A stretch of 64,000 bases of DNA from Salegentibacter sp. Hel_I_6 (GTDB lineage Bacteria > Bacteroidota > Bacteroidia > Flavobacteriales > Flavobacteriaceae). The first letter of the stretch is position 1, and each line of letters begins with the position of its first letter. Positions 26,755 to 35,424 of this stretch are shown piece by piece. The notes below the pieces were generated by a model, which made no database searches, was not told where the DNA came from, and saw only the letters and a list, made by a program, of their open reading frames with translations. Location of the stretch: the NCBI RefSeq assembly GCF_000745315.1, contig NZ_JQNQ01000001.1, positions 62,001 through 126,000 of the forward strand, in the 5' to 3' direction. The position numbers and the translations under genes were made by a program.

Positions 26755-27762
26755 ATGAAGCCTGAAGATTTTTTTAATAAACCCACATCCTCAACCCAAC
26801 CTGAAAAAATAAAAATTCTTGCTAACGACGGACTTGCAAAAGCCGGAGTAGAAGAATTGGAGCAGGCAGGTTTTGAAGTAAATAGCACTAAAGTAGCCCA
26901 GGAACAACTGGCAGATTTTATAAATTCTAAAGGAATTCAGGTTTTACTGGTTAGAAGTGCAACTAAAGTGGACAAGGCGATAATTGATGCCTGCAAAGAC
27001 CTGAAATTAATTGGTCGTGGCGGAGTTGGTTTAGACAATATTGCAGTGGAATATGCCGAAAATAAAGGAATTAAGGTAATTAATACACCCCAGGCTGCTT
27101 CAAGCTCTGTTGCCGAATTGGTGTTTGCACATCTTTTCAGCGGAGTTAGAAAATTATTCGATGCAAATAGAAACATGCCTTTAGAAGGAGAATCCCGATT
27201 TAAAGAACTGAAAAAATCCTATTCCGCAGGAACTGAACTTCGGGGCAAAACTTTAGGAATTATTGGTTTTGGACGCATAGGCCGTGAAGTCGCTAAAATT
27301 GCTTTGGGTCTTGGGATGAAGGTAATTGCCAGCGATAAGGAAGAAGGAGAAGTGAAAATTACGCTGGAATTTTATAATCATCAAAGTATAGAAATACCTA
27401 TAAAAACCGAACCGGTAGAAGAGCTAATAAAACATTCAGATTTTATCACCTTACACGTGCCTGCGCAAACTAAATCTCTAATAGGAAAAAAAGAATTAGC
27501 TGCAATGAAGCCTGGTGTGGGAATCATTAATGCCGCCCGTGGAGGGGTAATAGATGAAGTTGCACTTCTGGAAGCCATTGAAGATGGCAAAGTTGCTTTT
27601 GCCGGCTTAGATACTTTTGAAGCCGAGCCAAGACCGGCTATCAAATTATTGATGAACGAGAAGCTTTCTCTAAGTCCGCATATTGGTGCTTCAACTTTAG
27701 AGGCCCAGGAACGCATAGGTTTGGAACTCTCAAAACAAATTATTTCGCATTTTAAAAAGTAA
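26755..27762 (+). CDS. serA: D-3-phosphoglycerate dehydrogenase-type D-2-hydroxyacid dehydrogenase
   Basis: A 335-residue NAD-dependent oxidoreductase. The NAD motif GKTLGIIGFGRIGREVAKIALGLG, the catalytic Arg region IINAARGGVIDEVALLEAI, Glu in the DTFEAEPRP part and His in LSPHIGASTLEAQ are all in place. There is no C-terminal ACT domain, so it is the short form without serine feedback. Its place right after serC supports the phosphoglycerate role. It contains an unusual insert (about residues 205-222, EGEVKITLEFYNHQSIEI) in the cofactor domain. Confidence 0.9.
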   Translation: MKPEDFFNKPTSSTQPEKIKILANDGLAKAGVEELEQAGFEVNSTKVAQEQLADFINSKGIQVLLVRSATKVDKAIIDACKDLKLIGRGGVGLDNIAVEYAENKGIKVINTPQAASSSVAELVFAHLFSGVRKLFDANRNMPLEGESRFKELKKSYSAGTELRGKTLGIIGFGRIGREVAKIALGLGMKVIASDKEEGEVKITLEFYNHQSIEIPIKTEPVEELIKHSDFITLHVPAQTKSLIGKKELAAMKPGVGIINAARGGVIDEVALLEAIEDGKVAFAGLDTFEAEPRPAIKLLMNEKLSLSPHIGASTLEAQERIGLELSKQIISHFKK

Positions 27763-27777
27763 TCTACCGCAAAGTAA

Positions 27778-27888
27778 GCTCAATTGAGCAATGTTTAATT
27801 TTCGAGGTAACCCGGAAGGTTAAGGAGTGAATATTCAATCTAATCTAGATTAACGAGTAGATTATAATAAAGCTTTAACGCCCGTTAA
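27778..27888. repeat. Cluster of three perfect palindromes before the DUF937 gene
   Basis: GCTCAATTGAGC (27778-27789), TAATCTAGATTA (27841-27852) and TTAACG-CC-CGTTAA (27875-27888) lie in one 167-bp intergenic gap. The stretch from about 27811 also resembles the region around the CTCGATTATCGAG repeats. It may hold operators or a decayed repeat. Confidence 0.45.
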
Positions 27889-27929
27889 TGATTAAAAGCC
27901 GTAAATTCATTTTTCAAAAAATATTACCC

Positions 27930-28550
27930 ATGGCTTCTATATTAGATTTACTAAACACACAAACCGGAGAGCAACTGGTAGATAAAGCAAGTGCTAAAAC
28001 TTCTGAAGATAAAAGCAAAGTAACTTCTGTGCTGGGAATGGCCTTACCGCTAATTCTTGGGGCGATGAAGCGAAATGCAAACGATCCCAAGGGTGCAGAA
28101 AATTTGGATAAAGCACTGCAAAGCGATAAACATAATGGAGAAATTTTAAATAAACTAGGGGATAAAAATCCTGAGGAACTTTCTGACGAAGGCAGTAAGA
28201 TTTTAAATCACGTTTTGGGAGCGAAACAAAGCGGAGTAAGCAAAACCATAGCTGGAGCTCTAAATATAGATGAAGCTTCAGTTAACAATATTCTCGAAAT
28301 GGCAGCACCCGTTATAATGGGGTTATTAGGTCAACAAAAAAGAAAGGATAATGTGGATGCCTCAGGTTTATCTAGTCTTTTAGGTTCTGTATTGGGGTCT
28401 AATGCTTCTCACGATCAATCTCTAATCGAAAGTTTGCTTGATGCCGATGGTGATGGAAATGTTATAGATGATGTTGCAGGAATGGTTTTTGGTAATAAAA
28501 AAGGAAAAAAAGGCGGAAGTCTTCTTGGCGGTATGCTTGGGGGAAAATAA
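27930..28550 (+). CDS. DUF937 domain protein
   Basis: A 206-residue protein; start at 27930 (MASILDLLNTQTGEQLVDKA) matches the family N-terminus better than the in-frame ATG at 27888. Two DUF937-type helical units (about 1-110 and 110-165) include MALPLILGAMKRNA and AAPVIMGLLGQQKR, followed by the Ca-binding-like stretch DADGDGNVIDDV and a Gly-rich tail. Function of the family is unknown. It is found next to the DUF6146 lipoprotein in related genomes. Confidence 0.82.
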   Translation: MASILDLLNTQTGEQLVDKASAKTSEDKSKVTSVLGMALPLILGAMKRNANDPKGAENLDKALQSDKHNGEILNKLGDKNPEELSDEGSKILNHVLGAKQSGVSKTIAGALNIDEASVNNILEMAAPVIMGLLGQQKRKDNVDASGLSSLLGSVLGSNASHDQSLIESLLDADGDGNVIDDVAGMVFGNKKGKKGGSLLGGMLGGK

Positions 28551-28657
28551 TACTGGCGTCAAAATTAGGTTTTAAAAACTTATTCTATATTGAAAACGAG
28601 ACAATTCCAGGTTAAATTCTGGAGTATTCAACTCTCAAATATTGAGGAAAAATTAAG

Positions 28658-29077
28658 ATGAAGAATTTCATTTATATAATACTACTGGGGCTATTTATAT
28701 ACAGTTGCGGAAGTTCAAAAGACAGAAGGCTTAGAGATTCTCAAATTAACGAGGATACCGTTCGTATTGCAAACGATAGCCTGGAATACGAGATTATTAT
28801 CATAGAACCGGGGTTCAACCTTTTTATTAATTCTATTGCGAGACCAGAAGGTTATTACTCCCAGCAATACTTAGAAAATAAAAATCGCATGTTGGTTACA
28901 GAATACAATCAACGAGTAACCCAACCCCAGGTTTATAATCCTGATCTTTATTTACAACAAATAAATTACGAACCTAATATAGATTATGGGTACGAGGTAA
29001 ATTACTTATTATACAATTATTTCGTCTTTTTCAGTAGGCACTATAATCAGCGATTCTCCGTGCCCACGCGCATTTAA
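28658..29077 (+). CDS. DUF6146 family lipoprotein
   Basis: A 139-residue lipoprotein with signal MKNFIYIILLGLFIYSC (lipidated Cys17). The mature part contains YEIIIIEPGFNLFINSIARPEGYYSQQYLENKN-type sequence and an aromatic-rich C-terminus, as in the flavobacterial DUF6146 family. Function unknown. It lies 45 bp before a small DUF6787-type membrane protein. Confidence 0.85.
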   Translation: MKNFIYIILLGLFIYSCGSSKDRRLRDSQINEDTVRIANDSLEYEIIIIEPGFNLFINSIARPEGYYSQQYLENKNRMLVTEYNQRVTQPQVYNPDLYLQQINYEPNIDYGYEVNYLLYNYFVFFSRHYNQRFSVPTRI

Positions 29078-29121
29078 CACTCATTATTTTAATTCTCCAA
29101 CGCTTTTAGTATTTTTGCAGC

Positions 29122-29424
29122 ATGAATAAATTAAAAGCACGTTGGGGTATTGATTCTAATTGGCAGGTTTTTATAATTCTTATCGTATTCGCCATTACGG
29201 GATCCACTTCAGCCAAATTGGCTGTCCCACTATGTAATTTTCTGGGAATTTACGAAGCTTCTTCGCACTGGGCAGTTTACTGGAGCGCAAGGATCTTCCT
29301 CATTTTTCCTATTTACCAGGTTTTATTAGTAAGCTTTGGTTGGATTTTTGGCCAGTTTCAGTTTTTCTGGGCATTTGAAAAAAAGATGCTAAGTAGAATA
29401 GGCTTTGCTAAATTATTTCAGTAA
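29122..29424 (+). CDS. DUF6787-type small membrane protein
   Basis: A 100-residue membrane protein with two or three hydrophobic helices (about 15-38, 48-66, 67-85) and a conserved N-terminal KARWGIDSNWQVFIILIVFAITG. Function unknown; some homologues are named prolipoprotein diacylglyceryl transferase in error, as it is far too short. A TATTTTTG box at 29110-29117 is almost at the start codon, implying a very short leader. Confidence 0.82.
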   Translation: MNKLKARWGIDSNWQVFIILIVFAITGSTSAKLAVPLCNFLGIYEASSHWAVYWSARIFLIFPIYQVLLVSFGWIFGQFQFFWAFEKKMLSRIGFAKLFQ

Positions 29425-29561
29425 ACAACCTCACAGCTTTAAATTCCGCTTATTTAGTAAACTACCTGGAAATAAGCCTACGAGAGCATCCTAATATTTT
29501 CAGGCGCGATTATTGAACAAACTTCCTTGAAGAATGTCGAATCTTCGGGAAAGAGCATTTA

Positions 29562-29582
29562 AATCTCGATTATCGAGTAAAA
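29562..29582. repeat. Short palindromic intergenic repeat, copy B
   Basis: The same 21 bp as copy A (CTCGATTATCGAG core), 8 nt before the His-rich protein start. Upstream of it TCGAA-N4-CGGGAAAGAGCATTTAA partly aligns with the sequence before copies C and D. Confidence 0.6.
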
Positions 29583-29589
29583 TATTTGA

Positions 29590-29907
29590 ATGAAGATCTT
29601 TAAACACATTTTCACTTTACTTTTGGGAGTTCTACTTCTGCTTCCAGCGGTAATAAGTTTCTCGCATATTTTTAGCGGGCACGGGCATGAATTATGTGTT
29701 AATTATTCCGATAAGCATTTTCACTCCACCAGCCTTGACTGTGAATTACACTCTTATCAACAAGGTCCAGCCCTTGCAAAGGACTTTATTAATTTTGAAC
29801 CGCTTGTAGAAAAACAAGTCAAAAAACAATTCTTCGATTTTTATCAATTTTTAAATGATTATCACAAACTTCCTTTTGAGCTTCGCGGTCCACCTATAGC
29901 CGCCTAA
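29590..29907 (+). CDS. Small secreted His/Cys-containing protein before metal-type TonB receptor
   Basis: A 105-residue protein with a signal peptide (hydrophobic residues 6-25). The mature part has HIFSGHGHELC and HFHSTSLDCELHSY, a concentration of His and Cys that suggests metal binding. It lies 44 bp before a TonB receptor with His-rich loops, so it may be a periplasmic metal carrier or sensor for that uptake system. I do not recognise a named family. Confidence 0.7.
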   Translation: MKIFKHIFTLLLGVLLLLPAVISFSHIFSGHGHELCVNYSDKHFHSTSLDCELHSYQQGPALAKDFINFEPLVEKQVKKQFFDFYQFLNDYHKLPFELRGPPIAA

Positions 29908-29951
29908 TATTTCGTTGTTTGTTAGAAGTATAATTATTTAAAAGAATTCCT

Positions 29952-32303
29952 ATGAAAAGCTTACTTTTCTCATTGCTCTTTATAGCTTTGAGCCCAATTA
30001 TATCGGCCCAGAACAGTTTCTCTGGCCAAATTACCAATGCTGATACTGGCGAACCAGTATTTAGCGCCAATGTCTACTTTCCAGAACTTGGAAAAGGAGA
30101 TATGAGCGATATGGATGGAAATTTCACGATTAAAAATATTCCCAATGGAAAATTTAAAGTCCTTATTTCATCAGTAGGTTTTACTACTTATTCCAACGAA
30201 CTCGATTTTCCAGAAACTTCAACCTTGAACATCACTTTAGAGAAATCGGCCATAGAAATGGAAGAAGTGATTGTCTCTACTCCTTTTCATCAATTGCAAA
30301 GTGAGAATGTGATGCGTGTAGAACGTGAAAATGTAGCAGATTTAAACCGTAAAGGGGCCCTAACTTTAAGCGATGGAATTACTCAAATTGCCGGAGTAGA
30401 AAGTTTAACTACCGGGGTAGGAATTGGAAAACCTGTAATTCGTGGTTTGAGTTCTAACCGGGTTTTAGTTTACACCCAGGGAGTTCGATTGGAGAACCAG
30501 CAGTATGGTGACGAGCATGGGCTGGGAATAAGCTCAAAAGGAATTGAAAGTGTTGAGGTTATAAAAGGCCCTGCTTCCCTACTCTATGGAAGCGATGCTA
30601 TTGGCGGCGTTCTTTATCTAAATCCTGAACGCTATGCTTCAGAAAATACAACTAATGCTGAAGCTGATGTAAATTATTTCAGTAATACCCAGGGTTACCA
30701 GGGAAGCGTAATGGCTAAAACTTCTGGCGAAAAACTAAAATTTCTAGCTCGAGGAAGTTACGCGGCGCATAGTGATTACGAAACCGGCGACGGGGAAAGA
30801 GTGACCAATACCCGATTTAATGAAACCGATTTTAAAGCAGGAATAGGTTATCAGGATGCGAAATTCAAAACCGATTTAAGGTATAATTTCAATAAATCTA
30901 ATATTGGAATTCCGGAAGAAATAGGCGAACAATCTACAGATAAAGAGCCAATGTTACCGTTCCAGGAGATAGATAACCATATTTTAAGTTTAGAAAATAA
31001 GCTATACCTCAACAATTCCAGCCTTGACTTTAAAGTGGGGTATCAATATAATAACCGGAAAGAGTTTGAAGAGCATCATCATGAAGAGGAACATGGCGAG
31101 GAAGAACACGAAGGTGAAGAAGAGCATCATGAAGAGGATGGAGAGGGTGCAGATCATCCAGCATTAGAAATGCATTTAGAGACTTTAAATTATAACCTTA
31201 AATATAACCTGCCAAGAACAGGAAGGTTTGAGACAATTTTAGGGGTTCAGGGTATGCACCAAACCAATACTAATTACGGCGAAGAAATTTTAATTCCAGA
31301 TGCCACCACAACAGATTTTGGAGTATTTGCTACTACTCACGTTCATTTTGATAGATGGGATTTCCAGGGTGGTTTACGATTTGACTCCCGCAAAATTGAT
31401 AGTGAAGCTGTAGAACCTCACGAGGGGGAACACGGCGAAGAAGAACGCGAAGGTGAAGAACACGCCGAAGAAGAGCACGGTCACGAGCACGAAGGAGGAG
31501 AAATAGCCGCAGTAAACAACTCATATAAAAGTATTAATGGTGCTTTGGGGGCAAAATACAATATCACAGAAAACCTGAGTGCCAGGTTAAATCTTGCTAC
31601 CGGTTTTAGAGCACCAAATTTATCTGAATTAACTTCTAACGGTTCTCACCACGGCACAAACCGTTATGAAATTGGAGATCAAACGCTGGAAAATGAACAA
31701 AATTTCCAGGTAGATCTATCTTTAGAATGGCGAAATAAACATTTTGAAGCTTTTGTAAACGGATTTCATAATACTGTAAATAATTATATTTATCTCGAAC
31801 CTACTGGGGAATTAATAGATCAAAATCCTGTTTTTGAATATACTCAAAACAATGCTGAACTATATGGTGGTGAAATTGGCGTTCATATTCATCCACATCC
31901 ATTAGATTGGCTACATATAGAAAGCAGTTTTGAAACGGTAACAGGGAAAAGAAATAATGGCGAATATCTACCTTTAATTCCGGCGAATTCTTTGACCAAT
32001 ACTTTTAGATTAGAATTTGATAATCCCGAAAATAAAATCTACAGCAAATATGCATTTGTGAGATTAAAGAATGTATTTGACCAAAATAATGTGAGTGCTT
32101 TTGAAACGCGCACCGGCGGCTACGGACTTTTAGGCGCTGGATTTGGAGGTCAATTTGCAGTAAGATCTTCCGAAATGCGAATTGGGGTAAGTGCAAACAA
32201 CATTTTAAATAAAAATTATATATCCCACCTTTCTCGACTAAAACCTGATGGTATTGCTAATATTGGCAGGAATATTTCGGTTTCTATGAGATGGTTATTT
32301 TAA
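29952..32303 (+). CDS. TonB-dependent receptor with His/Glu-rich loops, probable metal importer
   Basis: A 783-residue outer-membrane receptor: signal peptide (to about 19), carboxypeptidase-regulatory-like domain (about 20-110), plug domain (about 115-225 with GVGIGKPVIRGLSSNRVLVY), then a 22-strand barrel ending in a terminal aromatic (MRWLF). Two long surface loops, about 370-400 and 490-520, are runs of His, Glu and Gly (for example EEHHHEEEHGEEEHEGEEEH). This resembles ZnuD-type zinc receptors. With the His/Cys protein upstream it forms a likely zinc (or other transition metal) uptake locus. No Zur box could be confirmed. Confidence 0.88.
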   Translation: MKSLLFSLLFIALSPIISAQNSFSGQITNADTGEPVFSANVYFPELGKGDMSDMDGNFTIKNIPNGKFKVLISSVGFTTYSNELDFPETSTLNITLEKSAIEMEEVIVSTPFHQLQSENVMRVERENVADLNRKGALTLSDGITQIAGVESLTTGVGIGKPVIRGLSSNRVLVYTQGVRLENQQYGDEHGLGISSKGIESVEVIKGPASLLYGSDAIGGVLYLNPERYASENTTNAEADVNYFSNTQGYQGSVMAKTSGEKLKFLARGSYAAHSDYETGDGERVTNTRFNETDFKAGIGYQDAKFKTDLRYNFNKSNIGIPEEIGEQSTDKEPMLPFQEIDNHILSLENKLYLNNSSLDFKVGYQYNNRKEFEEHHHEEEHGEEEHEGEEEHHEEDGEGADHPALEMHLETLNYNLKYNLPRTGRFETILGVQGMHQTNTNYGEEILIPDATTTDFGVFATTHVHFDRWDFQGGLRFDSRKIDSEAVEPHEGEHGEEEREGEEHAEEEHGHEHEGGEIAAVNNSYKSINGALGAKYNITENLSARLNLATGFRAPNLSELTSNGSHHGTNRYEIGDQTLENEQNFQVDLSLEWRNKHFEAFVNGFHNTVNNYIYLEPTGELIDQNPVFEYTQNNAELYGGEIGVHIHPHPLDWLHIESSFETVTGKRNNGEYLPLIPANSLTNTFRLEFDNPENKIYSKYAFVRLKNVFDQNNVSAFETRTGGYGLLGAGFGGQFAVRSSEMRIGVSANNILNKNYISHLSRLKPDGIANIGRNISVSMRWLF

Positions 32304-32313
32304 CTAGAGATTT

Positions 32314-32354
32314 AAAAAAAAAGACCTCACAGGTTTTTGAAACCTGTGAGGTCT
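32314..32354 (-). terminator. Intrinsic terminator of the small membrane protein gene
   Basis: A 14-bp stem (AGACCTCACAGGTT / AACCTGTGAGGTCT) preceded by an A9 run, so on the minus strand it ends in T9. It serves the gene ending at 32381 and can also slow the TonB receptor transcript. Confidence 0.88.
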
Positions 32355-32380
32355 AAATATTTAGTACTTCAAGAAATTAG

Positions 32381-32620
32381 TTAGATCACAATCTTCTTTT
32401 CTCCTTCAACATCGTGATTATTATCTTCAATATTATCTATTTGGGTAAGATCGTTCTTTTTTCTTTTTTTTATAAAACTATATGCGGCATAGCCGGCTCC
32501 TGCAGCAACGGCACCGACTCCTATGGCCTGTGCAGGTTTTTTAAGGATAGCTTTTCCAAGCTTTAAAATAACGGCTCTTTTTATCCATTTTATTCCCTTT
32601 TCAACTGTTTGATTATCCAT
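32381..32620 (-). CDS. Small Gly/Ala-rich membrane protein, unknown
   Basis: A 79-residue protein with a basic N-terminal part, one Gly/Ala helix (AIGVGAVAAGAGYAAYSFI, about 32-50), then KKRKK and an acidic tail. One transmembrane pass with a cytoplasmic tail is likely. Function unknown. A palindrome ATCTGAA-TT-TTCAGAT (32643-32658) sits 23 bp before its start and could be an operator. Confidence 0.65.
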   Translation of the reverse strand: MDNQTVEKGIKWIKRAVILKLGKAILKKPAQAIGVGAVAAGAGYAAYSFIKKRKKNDLTQIDNIEDNNHDVEGEKKIVI

Positions 32621-32642
32621 AATTCTATTTTTATTGGTTATA

Positions 32643-32658
32643 ATCTGAATTTTCAGAT
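32643..32658. promoter_or_regulatory. Palindrome upstream of the small membrane protein
   Basis: Arms ATCTGAA and TTCAGAT, 7 bp each, around TT. Position is consistent with a regulator site on the minus-strand gene, but no binder is known. Confidence 0.3.
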
Positions 32659-32749
32659 AATTAAATATCGTAGTATTTCTATTTATGTTACGTTAAAGAG
32701 ATTTCAAATAACACAGTTTTAACGGTCTTGCAAAAATGATTAATTGAAA

Positions 32750-33643
32750 TTATTTAAAGGAATTTATCTTCTTTGCATATCTTTCTGAAGCTGAATTAAC
32801 TTGGGCGCCCAAAAGAACGGTAAAACAAGTGATAGAAAGCCATAGCATCATAATAACCACTGCTGCTATAGAACCATAAACTTCACCATAACTTCCAAAA
32901 TTACTCACATAAAAGGAAAAACACCAGGAAGCAATAAGCCATAATATGGTAGCCAGGAGGGCTCCGGGAATCACCCATCTTAATTTAGGATTGGTGCGTT
33001 CTGGTGCAAATTTATAAACCAGGCAAAGAAAAAAACCAACAATTATGGCTAAAATTGGCCAACGCAGCCAGCTTATTAAGTTTTCTATATCTTGAGGCAA
33101 ACCCAATTCTCCTACCACAGCAGGAAAGGCAACGATTAAACCCATACTCAAAATCACCTGGATGATGGAGCCAAAAGTGAATAATAAGGTAAGTGCGTTC
33201 TGTTTGATAAATCCGCGGTTACTTCGTGTGCCGTAGGAAATATCGATACCGGTAAATAGAGATTTCATTCCTTTATTGGCACTCCAAATACTAAATAATA
33301 TACCTATAGCCATTCCCCAGCCAAGAGTATTTCCTGAGGTAGAAATAAACGCTTCTAAGCGCTCCTGTACAATACCAAAAGCTTCATCTGGAATCATTGA
33401 ACCCAGCTGGGTTAATTGACTTTCAATTTGAGCCGGACTAACAGCCAACCCGTAAATAGAAACAAGCGCCATAACCGCGGGAAAAATCGCTAAAAAAGCG
33501 TAAAAGGCAACTCCGGCAGAAACAATACCTAAATTGTTTTCATCTATTTTGTCTTTAACGATAAATATGATCTTCTTCCAACCGGAAAAAGGAATTTTGG
33601 TAGGTTTAGAAAATTCTGACCTATCTGTATCAAACTCTGACAT
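32750..33643 (-). CDS. YihY/BrkB-family inner membrane protein (second paralogue)
   Basis: A 297-residue protein with about six transmembrane helices. Family motifs GIVSAGVAFYAFLAIFPAVMALVSIYG (about 40-66) and GSIAAVVIMMLWLSITCFTVLLGAQVN near the C-terminus are clear. It differs from the 3933-4943 protein in length and tail, so it is an old paralogue, not a recent copy. Role unsettled for the family. A perfect palindrome TGTAAA-T-TTTACA (33646-33658) abuts its start. Confidence 0.88.
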   Translation of the reverse strand: MSEFDTDRSEFSKPTKIPFSGWKKIIFIVKDKIDENNLGIVSAGVAFYAFLAIFPAVMALVSIYGLAVSPAQIESQLTQLGSMIPDEAFGIVQERLEAFISTSGNTLGWGMAIGILFSIWSANKGMKSLFTGIDISYGTRSNRGFIKQNALTLLFTFGSIIQVILSMGLIVAFPAVVGELGLPQDIENLISWLRWPILAIIVGFFLCLVYKFAPERTNPKLRWVIPGALLATILWLIASWCFSFYVSNFGSYGEVYGSIAAVVIMMLWLSITCFTVLLGAQVNSASERYAKKINSFK

Positions 33644-33645
33644 CT

Positions 33646-33658
33646 TGTAAATTTTACA
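33646..33658. promoter_or_regulatory. 13-bp palindrome abutting the second BrkB-like start
   Basis: TGTAAA-T-TTTACA ends 3 bp before the ATG. Its half-sites are the reverse arrangement of the TTTACAnnTGTAAA operators near 10000, so it is probably not the same regulator. It could be a translation- or transcription-control site. Confidence 0.3.
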
Positions 33659-33736
33659 TTCAAGTTAAATTACATAAAACAATTAAAAGGAAAGAAAGCT
33701 GGCTGTTAAAGAGTTTCTAAATGATTTGAAACAAAA

Positions 33737-33764
33737 AAACGGGACTATAAATAAAGTCCCGTTT
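33737..33764 (-). terminator. Intrinsic terminator of the 33790-34098 gene
   Basis: A 10-bp stem AAACGGGACT / AGTCCCGTTT with an 8-nt loop; on the minus strand it ends in T7. Confidence 0.85.
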
Positions 33765-33789
33765 CAAATATTTTAAGTTATACCGGTTT

Positions 33790-34098
33790 TTATTCAATAA
33801 TCTCAACCTCAATAACCTGACCTTGCTCTTGTTCTTTCTTACTCCAAACGAAAGTGTAAAAATACATAAGGGTAAAGGTTGGAATAATATCGGTTCCTGG
33901 AAGTATCTCTTCTAGAAATACTAAAACCGAAGCCACTTTCCCTTTCTTACCGGGATACATTTCACTCATTTTCTTAGCTGCGTATGGTGCCCAAATAATA
34001 TCAAGAAATGGCCCAATAACGGGAATAGCCATAGTAGCCATACCCAGGGCATCATACACGAGGCCTTTTATAAATAATCTATCTTTTAAAAGTTTCAT
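33790..34098 (-). CDS. Small membrane protein, unknown
   Basis: A 102-residue protein with two hydrophobic stretches (GMATMAIPVIGPFLDIIWAP, about 18-37, and TDIIPTFTLMYFYTFVW, about 69-86) separated by a basic loop (KMSEMYPGKKGKVAS). Two-pass inner-membrane topology is likely. No named function. It follows folE on the same strand with a 45-bp gap and has its own terminator. Confidence 0.75.
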   Translation of the reverse strand: MKLLKDRLFIKGLVYDALGMATMAIPVIGPFLDIIWAPYAAKKMSEMYPGKKGKVASVLVFLEEILPGTDIIPTFTLMYFYTFVWSKKEQEQGQVIEVEIIE

Positions 34099-34143
34099 CT
34101 TAGTTGATTTTAGTAATAAAAGAGCAAATAAAGTGCCAAACGA

Positions 34144-34740
34144 TTATCTAAGATCTGAGCTAATTAATTTTAGAAATTCATTTCGGGTTTCTATTTTTTG
34201 AAATTGACCACGAAATCCTGAAGTTGTGGTTGCACTATTTTGTTTTTGTACTCCCCTCATCATCATACACATATGCACAGCTTCAATAACTACGGCAACT
34301 CCTTTTGGTTTAAGAGTATTGTTAATGCACTCCAGAATATCATGTGTTAATCGCTCCTGTACCTGCAACCTGCGTGCGAAAACATCTACCACTCTTGGCA
34401 GTTTGCTTAAACCAACTATATGTCCGTTGGGAATATATGCAATGTGGGCTTTTCCAAAAAATGGTAACATATGGTGTTCGCAAAGAGAATACAACTCGAT
34501 ATCTTTTACCACCACCATTTCATCATAGCTTTCTTTAAACATGGCTTTGTTTAGAATGGTTTCAGCATCCATTTTATAGCCTTGCGTTAGGAACTGCATT
34601 GCTTTCGCCGCGCGTTCCGGTGTATTCACTATGCCCTCACGGCTCACATCCTCTCCAATACCGCCAAGGATATCTTTATAATTTTGCTGAAGCCCATCAG
34701 TAACTTCAATATTATATTCTTCTTTAAATTTATAAGCCAT
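34144..34740 (-). CDS. folE: GTP cyclohydrolase I
   Basis: A 198-residue enzyme that converts GTP to 7,8-dihydroneopterin triphosphate, the first step to folate and pterins. Zinc ligands are in SLCEHHMLPF (Cys and His) and HMCMMMRGV; the active-site loop GKAHIAYIPNGHIVGLSKLPR is intact. Length matches the family. Its start overlaps the msrA 3' end by 11 nt, so the two are coupled. Confidence 0.96.
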   Translation of the reverse strand: MAYKFKEEYNIEVTDGLQQNYKDILGGIGEDVSREGIVNTPERAAKAMQFLTQGYKMDAETILNKAMFKESYDEMVVVKDIELYSLCEHHMLPFFGKAHIAYIPNGHIVGLSKLPRVVDVFARRLQVQERLTHDILECINNTLKPKGVAVVIEAVHMCMMMRGVQKQNSATTTSGFRGQFQKIETRNEFLKLISSDLR

Positions 34741-35290
34741 TTTTTTCTTGTTTCAGTTTATCTGAAAAAACTTCAGTTAGTTTTTTTATTTTTGGATCTA
34801 TTATAAACTGGCAATAAGGCTGTTGCCGGTGCTGGTTATAGAAATCCTGATGTTCTTTTTCTGCAGTATAAAAATCTTTAACCGCACTTATCTCGGTTAC
34901 TATTTTATTGTCAAAAATCCCTTTTTCTTCCAACTCACCTATCACTTTTTCGGCACTTTGTTTTTGAGCGTCTGAATGATAAAAAACCGCACTGCGATAT
35001 TGCGTACCCACATCATTTTGCTGGCGATTTAAAGTAGTTGGATCGTGGGTTGCAAAAAACACATATAACAGATCTTTAAAGCTTATAACTTCAGAATTAA
35101 ACCTAATTTGTATAGCTTCAGCGTGACCAGTTCTCCCTGTTATTATTTCTCTATAGGCAGGGTTTTTTATATTTCCGCCGGTAAATCCTGATAGCACCTG
35201 CTCTACTCCATTTAAACGTTGAAATACAGCTTCGGTACACCAAAAACAACCTCCTGCTAAAGTTGCCAATTCTAAATTTTCTGAATTCAT
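34730..35290 (-). CDS. msrA: Peptide-methionine (S)-S-oxide reductase
   Basis: A 186-residue repair enzyme that reduces methionine-S-sulfoxide. The catalytic motif GGCFWCTE places the nucleophile at Cys15 and a second Cys at 18; GHAEAIQIRFN and YRSAVFYHSD are further MsrA signatures. There is no signal peptide, so it is cytoplasmic, and no MsrB fusion. It overlaps folE by 11 nt. Confidence 0.96.
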   Translation of the reverse strand: MNSENLELATLAGGCFWCTEAVFQRLNGVEQVLSGFTGGNIKNPAYREIITGRTGHAEAIQIRFNSEVISFKDLLYVFFATHDPTTLNRQQNDVGTQYRSAVFYHSDAQKQSAEKVIGELEEKGIFDNKIVTEISAVKDFYTAEKEHQDFYNQHRQQPYCQFIIDPKIKKLTEVFSDKLKQEKNGL

Positions 35291-35367
35291 AGATTAATTT
35301 TGTTTAGCAAATCTAAGGTATTAGTAAACAAAATAAATAAAGTTTAACGTGAATTTAAATCAAAGCT

Positions 35368-35397
35368 TTGACTGCATTGAGAACTATGATATATTTG
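35368..35397 (+). promoter_or_regulatory. Promoter of the DUF5916 gene
   Basis: TTG (35368-35370), 19 nt, TATATTTG (35390-35397): a full match to the Bacteroidota consensus TTG-N19-TAnnTTTG, 28 nt before the ATG at 35425. The TTG could be misread as a start codon, which would add 19 false residues. Confidence 0.8.
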
Positions 35398-35424
35398 GGC
35401 TATTTTTATCCAAATCATCAATTA

